Positions 43,423-51,012 of a stretch of DNA of 64,000 nt are shown here, one piece after another. The notes below the pieces were generated by a model. The model searched no databases. It was not told the DNA's origin and worked only from the letters and a program-made list of their open reading frames with translations. The translations under genes were made by a program, and so were the position numbers. Position 1 is the first letter of the stretch, and every line of letters starts with the position of its first letter. The DNA is from Polyangiaceae bacterium (GTDB taxonomy: Bacteria > Myxococcota_A > Polyangia > Polyangiales > Polyangiaceae). The stretch covers positions 62,001 to 126,000 of the forward strand of contig JAICTZ010000016.1 in NCBI GenBank assembly GCA_025936115.1, in the 5' to 3' direction.

Positions 43423-45207
43423 ATGAACCAAACTTCGACGACGCGCCTCGTTCTCGGATCTGCTGTTTTGACGTCCCTCTTTCTCGCTTGCGGGCCGACT
43501 GACACGCCCGGACCGGGCACGGGCGGCACCAACGCCACCGGTGGCGCGGGTGGCAGCGGGGCAACAGCCGGTCGTGGCACCGGTGGCACTGGCGGCACGG
43601 GCACCGGCGGCACGGGCACCGGCGGCACGGGCACTGGCGGCACGGGTACCGGCGGCGCGGGCACCGGCGGCACGGTTCAGAGCTCGGGCGGCAGCGCCGC
43701 TAGCGCAGGCCAGGGCGCTGGGGGCGGCGCCGGGACAATCGGAACCGGCGGCAGCATTCCTGGCGCGGGCAGGTCAGGCACGGGCGGCGCGACGGCAGGT
43801 ACGGCCGGTGCTCCCCCGGCGACGGGCGGCGGCGCGGGTACCAGCTCGGCGGGCACGAGCGGTTCAGCGGGCGCCGGCATGATGGGCAACTGCAACTTCA
43901 CGGTAATGCAGCAGACCGCCGACAAGGCGGGCTCGGGCGGCATTCCGACGGTCGGTATCGTCAATTGGTCCGTCGATCTCACGGGTCTCAAGACCGCGAG
44001 CATCGACTTCACGCTTCAGGGCGCTAGCACCAAGCAAACTGCGCCCGTCGACGTCGCGACCGGCCCGACCTTCCGCACGCTGCTCCTCGGGATGAAGAGC
44101 TCGAAGACCTACTCATTCAAGATCAACGCGAGCGACGGCACGAAGACCTGCACGAGTCAGGACTACATGATCACGACGGGCGCGCTGCCGACCGCGTTGC
44201 CGCGCATCACGCGCACGGCGGGCGCCGCGGCGGCGTCGCAAGCCAAAGGCTTCATCGTCACGAGCTCGGGTCTCGGTGCCGGCGGCGGGTTCGGCGGCGG
44301 CGGCGGCGGGGGCACCTCGTACGCGTTCATTCTCGACGCCGACGGCGAGATCGTCTGGTTCGCGCCGGCGCCCGCGACCTGTAGCCGCGCCAAGATGAGC
44401 TACGACGGTCAGTACATGTGGATGGTCGAGCTCAACGTCGACAACATGACGAAGGACGGCGGTGAGCTCCGCCGCGTCACGATGGACGGCCTCACGTCGT
44501 CAGGCTCGATTCCCGGCATGAAGAACTGTCACCACGACGTCACGATCCTGCCCGACGGTCGAGCCGCGTGCATGTCGTGGATTCAGCAGTCCGGCGATCA
44601 ACCGAGCGATCTGCTCGAGAGCGACGAGAAGGGCAACATCAAGAAGATCGTCACCGTCGACTCCAAGATTTATCTCGGCGGTTCGGGCCTAGGCGGAGGA
44701 TCCGGCACCTTTCACGCCAACTCCATCCATTACCACCAGAAGGACGACAGCTACACGATCGGGGATCGCAACCCGAACCTGTTCGTGAAGATCGACCACA
44801 CGGGTAAGTTGCTCTGGCAGTTCGGCGGCAGTTGTACCAGCGCGCCCGCGGGGCAGAACTGCGTCAGTGGCACGTGGAAGGTGAATCACGGGCACGACAT
44901 GCTGGACGATGGCACCTTCCTGTTCTTCAACAACGGCCAGAGCGGCGCCTCGACGGCGTTCTTCTATCAACTGACGGAGACCGGCACGTTCGCGGCAACG
45001 ATGAAGGGCTCGTATTCCCCGGGCACGACGAGCTCGGTGCTCGGCGACGTGCAGCGGCTGCCGAACGGCAACACGCTGGTCACGTTCTCGACGGCGTCCG
45101 TCATTCACGAGATCGACAAATCGAACGCGGTCGTCCAGCAGATCAGTGGCCCGGGCGGTTACGCCGAATGGCGCGAGACGCTGTACGGTCCGCCGCCGCG
45201 CTTCTGA
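43423..45207 (+). CDS. Arylsulfotransferase-like propeller lipoprotein, copy 1
   Basis: A 594-residue protein with lipobox FLAC (about residue 25) and a ~120-residue linker of Gly/Thr/Ser. A small Ig/fibronectin-like domain (about 150-250, NFTVMQQTADKAGSG to CTSQDYMI) precedes a propeller domain of the arylsulfotransferase (ASST) family. Its histidine-containing signatures are KNCHHDVTILPDGR, FHANSIHYHQKDDSY and NHGHDMLDDGTFLFFNNG, and it ends with GDVQRLPNGNTLVTFS. In ASST enzymes a propeller His carries the sulfate group between phenols without PAPS. Whether this copy is active cannot be told. The partner gene follows after 78 bp. Confidence 0.83.
   Translation: MNQTSTTRLVLGSAVLTSLFLACGPTDTPGPGTGGTNATGGAGGSGATAGRGTGGTGGTGTGGTGTGGTGTGGTGTGGAGTGGTVQSSGGSAASAGQGAGGGAGTIGTGGSIPGAGRSGTGGATAGTAGAPPATGGGAGTSSAGTSGSAGAGMMGNCNFTVMQQTADKAGSGGIPTVGIVNWSVDLTGLKTASIDFTLQGASTKQTAPVDVATGPTFRTLLLGMKSSKTYSFKINASDGTKTCTSQDYMITTGALPTALPRITRTAGAAAASQAKGFIVTSSGLGAGGGFGGGGGGGTSYAFILDADGEIVWFAPAPATCSRAKMSYDGQYMWMVELNVDNMTKDGGELRRVTMDGLTSSGSIPGMKNCHHDVTILPDGRAACMSWIQQSGDQPSDLLESDEKGNIKKIVTVDSKIYLGGSGLGGGSGTFHANSIHYHQKDDSYTIGDRNPNLFVKIDHTGKLLWQFGGSCTSAPAGQNCVSGTWKVNHGHDMLDDGTFLFFNNGQSGASTAFFYQLTETGTFAATMKGSYSPGTTSSVLGDVQRLPNGNTLVTFSTASVIHEIDKSNAVVQQISGPGGYAEWRETLYGPPPRF
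43591..43665 (+). repeat. 15-bp minisatellite, five copies, in linker of copy-1 propeller gene
   Basis: Five consecutive 15-bp units of GGCGGCACGGGCACC, the last three with one change each, encode GGTGT repeats of the Gly/Thr linker. Copy number can change by slippage without breaking the frame. Confidence 0.7.
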
Positions 45208-45285
45208 TCGGCTTCGGCGACGCACGTTCGAATCGGCGCGCGCGTTGGCGAGCCCTCGGTTCACTGCTAATTTCTTTACACCACG

Positions 45286-46521
45286 ATGAACACCAAACTC
45301 ATTCTTGCGCTTCTTCCTGCGGTTCTCATGGCGTGCAGCGGGGGCGGTGACGACGACACGAACGGCACCGCCGGCACCGGCGGCACGACGCCCGGCACTG
45401 GCGGCTCCACAGCGGCCACGGGCGGCACGACGTCGGGCAGCGGCGGTTCTACGTCGGGCAGCGGCGGTTCCACGTCCGGCAGCGGCGGTTCCACGTCCGG
45501 CACGGGCGGCTCATCTGGCGGCGGGCAGTGCGCGTCGGGCAACATCCAGGTCCAAGCCGCCAACAACTACACCTTCACGAGCAACATCAAGCTCACGCCG
45601 ATGACGGTGAAGGCCAACGAGCCGAACCTCACCTTCGACTGGTCGGGCCTCACGACGGACTTCCTCGGCCGCGCGACGAACCCGATGACGGACATCGACT
45701 CCGTGTTGCTCGTCGAGTTGAACGCCACCGTGGCGGAGTTCGAAAAGCACCTGAACGACGACGACAACATGCTCATGTCGATCGCGCAGGGCCCGCTCCA
45801 GCTGCTCACGAAGAAGATGCTCACGAGCTCGAACCTCGAGGACTTCGGCGTCGTGAGTCAGCCGCAGAACACCTACAAGACGTCGATGGACGTGAAGCTC
45901 GCCGTCGATGACTACCTCGACCCCGCCAAGTTCGATCCGTCGATGCACATGTTCGCGCTCATGCCGTCACAGGGCACGAAGGCGGGCTCCGGCGCCAAAA
46001 TGATCCAGGTCTTTACCGTGGACACGGCCTCGACGACCACGAACATCAAGGTCGCCGCCAACACCCGCCTCGCTCCCGGCATGGACGGCCACACCGGCGG
46101 CACCACGGGCCCGAGCATGTCCGTCACTTACGACACCAGCATTCACGGGCTCACGCCGATCAAGGTCGCGGCAGGCGACAGCACATTCATCGTCGATTGG
46201 TCGCAGCTCACCAAGAACGGTCTCGGCCGCGACTGGGTCCCGCGCTCCCTCTCGCGCATGACCATCGGTCATTACACGCAGACGCTCGCGGAGCTCGAAA
46301 ATCAGTTCTTCGATCTCGATACGCTCGCGACCGCGTCTTACACGCAGTACCTCCCGTACGACGAGCCCACACCGGTTTCCGGTCTCAAGGAAGCTAAGAC
46401 ATCGGCCCCGTTCCCGGGCATCGACAACACCGGCACCTGGATCCTGGCGCTGTTCTGCGACCCGCAATGGTGCGGCAACCCGGCGCCGTGGTTCCTCACG
46501 GTGCTGCAGACGTGTAACTGA
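45286..46521 (+). CDS. Partner lipoprotein with C-x4-C-GNPAP end, copy 1
   Basis: A 411-residue protein. Lipobox LMAC (Cys about residue 17), Gly/Ser/Thr linker to about residue 85, then two similar halves: the first with NNYTFTSNIKL and LTFDWSGLTTDFLG, the second with FIVDWSQLTKNGLGRDWV. It ends with GTWILALFCDPQWCGNPAPW. The WSG strand and the final Cys pair followed by NPAP recur in the proteins at 49715 and 56063, always next to an ASST-like gene. The Cys pair could bind metal or form a disulfide. I recognise no named family. Probably cotranscribed with the propeller gene upstream. Confidence 0.78.
   Translation: MNTKLILALLPAVLMACSGGGDDDTNGTAGTGGTTPGTGGSTAATGGTTSGSGGSTSGSGGSTSGSGGSTSGTGGSSGGGQCASGNIQVQAANNYTFTSNIKLTPMTVKANEPNLTFDWSGLTTDFLGRATNPMTDIDSVLLVELNATVAEFEKHLNDDDNMLMSIAQGPLQLLTKKMLTSSNLEDFGVVSQPQNTYKTSMDVKLAVDDYLDPAKFDPSMHMFALMPSQGTKAGSGAKMIQVFTVDTASTTTNIKVAANTRLAPGMDGHTGGTTGPSMSVTYDTSIHGLTPIKVAAGDSTFIVDWSQLTKNGLGRDWVPRSLSRMTIGHYTQTLAELENQFFDLDTLATASYTQYLPYDEPTPVSGLKEAKTSAPFPGIDNTGTWILALFCDPQWCGNPAPWFLTVLQTCN
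45430..45513 (+). repeat. 21-bp minisatellite, four copies, in linker of partner gene 1
   Basis: Four 21-bp units of the type ACGTCGGGCAGCGGCGGTTC(T/C) encode TSGSGGS repeats. The fourth unit has drifted. Confidence 0.65.
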
Positions 46522-46655
46522 GCGAGCCCGGCGACAGATTCGCGAGTTGGTCTAGACGCACCGAATCGCCCGTGATCGTCCGGGCAGCGTTGTCGGCTGT
46601 CTCGGACGTAGGGACCGGCCGCCGGCGTGTCGACCGATGTGCGCGCGCACCGGGA

Positions 46656-46685
46656 CGAACAGCGCCGTGCTCTCGGCGCTGTTCG
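46656..46685. terminator. Strong stem-loop downstream of partner gene 1
   Basis: Perfect 11-bp stem CGAACAGCGCC / GGCGCTGTTCG with the 8-nt loop GTGCTCTC, 134 bp after the stop codon at 46521. No T-run follows, so it is not a textbook intrinsic terminator; it may still end transcription or protect the mRNA 3' end. The rest of 46522-46755 shows no credible gene. Confidence 0.35.
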
Positions 46686-46755
46686 CAATCGAAATATCCA
46701 TGTTGCGCGCGGAAGTGCGGTATTCGCATTCGCGTCCGGACACTCTAGTTGATCG

Positions 46756-46880
46756 CTAGGGTGTTCCAACCCGAGGAGTTTTTCCCAGCGAAGCGGCAGA
46801 AAACATCCTACTGGAACACTAGGATGTTCCGAGCAGGGGTGTGATTTATCTCGTCAGTTTTGATTGTACATCGTTATGTA
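46756..46880. promoter_or_regulatory. Operator-like repeat cluster upstream of the 47121 operon
   Basis: CTAGGGTGTTCC (46756-46767) and CTAGGATGTTCC (46819-46830) are direct repeats with one mismatch. AACATCCTA (46802-46810) is the exact inverse of TAGGATGTT (46820-46828), making a perfect 9-9-9 dyad. A smaller dyad, TACAT-CGTT-ATGTA, lies at 46867-46880 in an AT-rich stretch. The pattern of three half-sites suggests a regulator binding site and promoter region for 47121. The remaining bases to 47120 show no gene I can support. Confidence 0.45.
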
Positions 46881-47120
46881 ATGACGCCGCGTGAACAACT
46901 ACGCTGCGCGCCTGGCTGATCGAGCGCTTCGTTACGAAATGTTGCGTACGCTTCCGCGGGCGCGGGCGACATGGTCGTTGCGCTGGATTATTTGGAGCTC
47001 ACTGACACGCGCTCGAAGCAGGCGCCGATCACGCCTCGGCGCGCTCGCGTGTTCGTGGTCGCGTGTTAAGGTGCAACGCAGGCGGGCACCATCACGGCCC
47101 GGAAGATTGAAGAACAAACC

Positions 47121-47939
47121 ATGATGAATCGTTTCGCGACCGGCTTGGTGCTCCTTGGCATGACGCTTCCGCTCACCGCGTGTGGCGGCGGCGACGACGA
47201 CGACGGTGGGACCAACACGACGAGCCCGTGGTCCGGGCATACATACTTGTTGTCGATCGCGCAGCGAGATTGGACCGTGCCCCGTGGCATCGGAACGGAC
47301 CTCTTCGGCGTTGCGCCGGCGTTCATCCTCAAGGTGACGGGCACGGGCGACAACTTGACCGCCACCGTCGCGACCGCGCCGGGCACGTACACGGATCCCA
47401 CCGACGCGGACAAGCAGCTACCGGTGACGCCCGCGCAGGCGATGCAGGAACCGTGCGGCCCGACCACCGACATCCCCTTTTCGGCGAGCGGCTACCCCAT
47501 GGGCACGATCGGTCCGACTCAGGTCAAGCTCTTCGTCAAAAATGCCGGTGCGACGCCGCCGCAGCAGATCACGGGCGACGTCTACAACTTGAAGTTCACG
47601 AACATTCTGCCGAACGGCAGCACGGCGTCGACGACCGGCACGCTGGAAGCGACCATGGACTTCCGGCAGCTCTACATACTATTCGCCTCTCTCGGCCCGA
47701 CGCGAGACAAGGACTCGGTGTGCAAGGCATTCAGCGACGCATACACGAGCTCCGACTGCATGGACGAGAGTTGCAAGGTGAAGTGCGGGCCATGTCCCGA
47801 CGGCGCCCCTTACTGTCTCGCCGTGAAGGCCGAGGGTATCGGTGCGGTCGAGGCGCCGAACCTCGTTGTCAACCCTGTCACGGTGCAGAGCCGCCCGGCG
47901 AACTGTGCCGACAGCCCGGCGCCGAGTTCGTCGCAGTGA
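47121..47939 (+). CDS. Lipoprotein of unknown function, first gene of second module operon
   Basis: A 272-residue protein (ATG at 47121 or 47124). Lipobox LTAC followed by an acidic stretch GGGDDDDGG. The mature part starts with WSGHTYLLSIAQRDWTVPRG and is mostly beta-strand. A Cys cluster near the end (DSVCKAF, SSDCMDESCKVKCGPCPDGA) could bind a metal or be disulfide-bonded. No named family. It lies 42 bp upstream of the copy-2 propeller gene on the same strand, so the three genes 47121-50920 probably form one operon. Confidence 0.75.
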   Translation: MMNRFATGLVLLGMTLPLTACGGGDDDDGGTNTTSPWSGHTYLLSIAQRDWTVPRGIGTDLFGVAPAFILKVTGTGDNLTATVATAPGTYTDPTDADKQLPVTPAQAMQEPCGPTTDIPFSASGYPMGTIGPTQVKLFVKNAGATPPQQITGDVYNLKFTNILPNGSTASTTGTLEATMDFRQLYILFASLGPTRDKDSVCKAFSDAYTSSDCMDESCKVKCGPCPDGAPYCLAVKAEGIGAVEAPNLVVNPVTVQSRPANCADSPAPSSSQ

Positions 47940-47981
47940 GAGCTCGCAGTTGCGTTTGCTGATTTGCCGAGGAGACCTTTG

Positions 47982-49679
47982 ATGTTCCGACCCCGTCTTT
48001 CCACCGTGCTGCTCTTCAACGTCGGCGTCGCCGTGTCTGCTGCTGCCTGTGGCGGCGGCAATGCCGACAACAATGGAAGCGGCGGCAGTGGGCCCGCCGC
48101 CTCCGGTGGAACTGGCGCGGCCGGCAGCGCCGGCATGCCGGGCACCGGCGGAGCGACGGGTGGCACGGGCGGTAGCACGGGCGGCACGACCGGCGGCACG
48201 GGTGCGACCGGCGGCACGGGTGCGACCGGCGGCACCGGTGCAACCGGTGGGAGCAGCGGCGGCACGACTGGCGGCAGCGCCGGCACGGCGGGTCACGCGG
48301 GAATGAACGCGACGGGCGGTAGCGCCGGCACGGGCGTCGCCGCGGGCGGCAGTGGCGGCGCTACGGTCGGCGGCTCAGGCGGCATGCCGGCGACGGGCGG
48401 CAGCGCGGGCACTGGTGCGGGCGGCACGAGCTCGGGGTCGTGCACCATCACGTCGATGGCGACGCAGAGCGACACGATCGGCACCGTCTTCAACGTGTCG
48501 TTCACCACCGACATGCAGGGCGTCGATAGCGCGCACATCGATTTCGGTCTCGACACGACCTACGGCTACACGGCGCCCGTCGACTTGAAAGACGCGAAGA
48601 CCATGCTCCTCGGCATGAAGGCGGGGAAGATGTATCACTACCGCGTCACGGTCGGCAGCGGGGCGACGATGTGCAGCGGTCCGGATCAGACCGTGACGAC
48701 GGGTCCCCTCTTGAACGGCCTGCCGAAGCCGACGATCACGACGAACGACGCCACTGCGCTCGCGGGTGGGTTCCTGCTCTCCGAGTGGTACGCGGGCAAG
48801 CAAGTCGCGTTCATCATGGACAAGGACAACGACTTCGTCTGGTGGTTCGACCCGAAGACGGTCAACGCGCAGTTCGGCGATATCACGCGCGCGCGCATGA
48901 GCACCGACGGCAAGGCGATGTACATCGCGCACGGCAACGTGCCGTCGCAGACGGGCCGGATGGTGAAGGTCTCGATGGACGGCTCGAACCCTCAGGATTT
49001 GAGCAGCAGCTTCACCGGGCTGAACCACGATTTTACGATCGTGAACGACGCGATGGGCGATTGGATCTACTACGTCGCTTACTCGAGCGGCCAGTGCGAT
49101 GACGTGCGCGAGTACAGCCCGACCGGCATGGGGCGCACCGTCGTGAACCTCAGCAAGGCGTTCACGAGCGGCGCGTGCCACGCCAACGCGATCGAGTACT
49201 CGAAGGACGACGACACGCTCGTCGTCTCCGAGCTCGATCACGACGCTTACGTCAAGATCAAGCGCACGACCGGCGACATCGTTTGGGTGCTCGGCGGTGG
49301 CAGCAACAACGACTTCACGGGTGACGGGGCGACCTGGGACAACGAGCACAACTGTCACGTGATGGGGGCCAATCAGCTGCTCATGTTCAACAACGGCTCG
49401 GGCAGCGGCTCGAACGCGATCGAGCTCACGCTCGATCCCACCGCCAAGACGGCGACGAAGAAGTGGGAGTACACCGCGTCACCCGCAATCGCCAACGCCA
49501 TCATGGGCGACGTGCAGCGCTTGCCGAACGGCAATACACTCGTGACCTACTCGACGCAGGGAGTGATTCACGAGGTCGACGCGAGCAAGAAACTGCTCCA
49601 GTCGCTCAGCTGGGGCGCCGGTGGCGCGCTCGGTTATGCGATCAAGCGCCCGACTTTGTACGGACCTTCGCCGAAGTGA
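47982..49679 (+). CDS. Arylsulfotransferase-like propeller lipoprotein, copy 2
   Basis: A 565-residue protein from the ATG at 47982, preceded by GAGGAG; the frame also opens at 47964. Lipobox SAAAC, Gly/Thr/Ala linker to about 150, Ig-like domain (CTITSMATQSDTIGTVFNVS), then the ASST-type propeller with SEWYAGKQVAFIMDKDNDFV, CHANAIEYSKDDDTLVVSEL, DNEHNCHVMGANQLLMFNNG and GDVQRLPNGNTLVTYS. The His of the second and third blades are kept as in copy 1. The partner gene starts 35 bp after its stop. Enzymatic activity is unproven. Confidence 0.83.
   Translation: MFRPRLSTVLLFNVGVAVSAAACGGGNADNNGSGGSGPAASGGTGAAGSAGMPGTGGATGGTGGSTGGTTGGTGATGGTGATGGTGATGGSSGGTTGGSAGTAGHAGMNATGGSAGTGVAAGGSGGATVGGSGGMPATGGSAGTGAGGTSSGSCTITSMATQSDTIGTVFNVSFTTDMQGVDSAHIDFGLDTTYGYTAPVDLKDAKTMLLGMKAGKMYHYRVTVGSGATMCSGPDQTVTTGPLLNGLPKPTITTNDATALAGGFLLSEWYAGKQVAFIMDKDNDFVWWFDPKTVNAQFGDITRARMSTDGKAMYIAHGNVPSQTGRMVKVSMDGSNPQDLSSSFTGLNHDFTIVNDAMGDWIYYVAYSSGQCDDVREYSPTGMGRTVVNLSKAFTSGACHANAIEYSKDDDTLVVSELDHDAYVKIKRTTGDIVWVLGGGSNNDFTGDGATWDNEHNCHVMGANQLLMFNNGSGSGSNAIELTLDPTAKTATKKWEYTASPAIANAIMGDVQRLPNGNTLVTYSTQGVIHEVDASKKLLQSLSWGAGGALGYAIKRPTLYGPSPK
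48192..48245 (+). repeat. 18-bp minisatellite, three copies, in linker of copy-2 propeller gene
   Basis: GGCGGCACGGGTGCGACC twice, then GGCGGCACCGGTGCAACC; encodes GGTGAT repeats. Confidence 0.6.
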
Positions 49680-49714
49680 CGGAACCGCATCAGCCCGCAT
49701 ATCAGAGAACTTCG

Positions 49715-50920
49715 ATGATTAAGCGAGTCATTCAAATATCGGCAGTAAGCTTTCTTTTGGCTCTCTCGGCGTGCGGCGGCAAGGCTGACGACGATGGCGG
49801 CACCGGCGGAAGCGGCGGCGCGACGGGCGCTACCGGCGGTACGACGGGCGCTACCGGCGGCGCGACGGGTGCTACCGGCGGCGCGACGGGCGCTACCGGC
49901 GGAACGGGAACGGGCGGGAGTGGCGCCGGCATGGGCAGCGGAGGCACGAGCGCAAGCGGCGGCAGCAGCGCAATGAGCAGCGGCGGTGCTGGGGGCATGC
50001 CGGGCGCCACGTGCGGCACGATGCTGAAGACCGGCAGCGCCGACAATTACAAATTCCACAGTGAGCTCTCGGTCGACGTGACCAAGGTGCAACCGAGCGC
50101 GGAGCTCCATTTCGACTGGAGCGGCGTGAAGAAGGATCTGCTCGGTCACGACGTGGACCTGACTCAGATCAACATGGTCGAAATCGGACTTTGGAATCTC
50201 ACGCTCGAGCAATTCGAGAAGAAGCTCAACGACGACACGCTCGCGCAGCACGATCTCGCCATCATCGCGACGATCATCCCCCCGACGCCGGGCGCGACGA
50301 CCGGCAGCATCTACGACCTGACCGAGATGGGTTCGCAGCTCATGAAGAGCGACATCGACCCCTACCTCGACATCAACATGTTCCCGCCGGCCAATCACAT
50401 CTACACCGCGATGGTCGCCAACGGCATGGTGTACGGCAAGGGCACGCGCATGCTCACCGGCTTCCAGCTCGACGCCGCGTCGACGAACACGCAGGTGAAC
50501 GTCACGTCCGACTCGACGAAGCTCTCGCTCACGGCGGATCTGCACACGCTCACGCCACTGACGGTGCCGGCCGGCACGCCGGGCATCACGCTCGACTGGA
50601 CCGATCTCATGACCTCGGCGGCGAACCTCGAGATCGATCCCACGCAGATTACCAAGATCCGTGTCGGTAAGTACTCCATCAGCGCGACGGACATGGAGCA
50701 GCAGAACAACTTCTTGAACCTCGATGCCCTCGCCGACACGCTCTACACGGCAACGGTCAACGCGGGCACGTCCTACGATCTCTCCAAGACGAAGGACGCG
50801 AACATGAACGCGTTCCCCGGCATCGACGACTCGCACACCTGGATCGTCGCGCTCAACTGCGGCGACTGTGCCAATCCGGCGCCCTGGTACATGACGATTC
50901 TGAAGCCCTGCGCGAAGTAG
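49715..50920 (+). CDS. Partner lipoprotein with CGDCANPAP end, copy 2
   Basis: A 401-residue protein from the ATG at 49715. Lipobox LSAC (Cys about residue 20), Gly/Ala/Thr linker, then the family pattern: DNYKFHSELSVDV, LHFDWSGVKKDLLG, a middle region with a long strand-helix (FQLDAASTNTQVNVTSDS), ITLDWTDLM, and the end HTWIVALNCGDCANPAPWYM. The final CxxC-x-NPAP matches the paralogues at 45286 and 56063. Last gene of the probable operon that starts at 47121. Function unknown; always paired with an ASST-like protein. Confidence 0.78.
   Translation: MIKRVIQISAVSFLLALSACGGKADDDGGTGGSGGATGATGGTTGATGGATGATGGATGATGGTGTGGSGAGMGSGGTSASGGSSAMSSGGAGGMPGATCGTMLKTGSADNYKFHSELSVDVTKVQPSAELHFDWSGVKKDLLGHDVDLTQINMVEIGLWNLTLEQFEKKLNDDTLAQHDLAIIATIIPPTPGATTGSIYDLTEMGSQLMKSDIDPYLDINMFPPANHIYTAMVANGMVYGKGTRMLTGFQLDAASTNTQVNVTSDSTKLSLTADLHTLTPLTVPAGTPGITLDWTDLMTSAANLEIDPTQITKIRVGKYSISATDMEQQNNFLNLDALADTLYTATVNAGTSYDLSKTKDANMNAFPGIDDSHTWIVALNCGDCANPAPWYMTILKPCAK
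49814..49897 (+). repeat. 21-bp minisatellite, four copies, in linker of partner gene 2
   Basis: Four units of the type GGCGGCGCGACGGGCGCTACC encode GGATGAT repeats. One unit has T in place of A at the first variable codon, one has a silent change. Confidence 0.7.
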
Positions 50921-50930
50921 CGACGATGTG

Positions 50931-51009
50931 ACGGCGCCGTCACGGCGTCGTACGGCGCGTCCGCGGCGCCGGACGGCGGGTCCGCGCCGCCGCACGGCGC
51001 GTGACGGCG
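50931..51009. repeat. Phased ACGGCG repeats between convergent genes
   Basis: Six ACGGCG words start at 50931, 50942, 50952, 50973, 50994 and 51004, i.e. spaced by about 10 or 21 bp. Within them, CGTCCG (50958-50963) and CGGACG (50970-50975) form a small perfect hairpin. It lies between the convergent stops at 50920 and 51013 and may act in transcription termination for both. Confidence 0.35.
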
Positions 51010-51012
51010 ACG

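Noticed and set aside
46814..46830. LexA-type operator (GGAACA...TGTTCC)
   Set aside because: The spacing of 6 bp and flanks do not fit known LexA boxes; the longer CTAGGATGTTCC repeat explains the sequence better.
46891..47124. 77-residue frame before the 47121 lipoprotein
   Set aside because: Arg/Ser-rich, no ribosome-binding site, no domain; more likely leader DNA.
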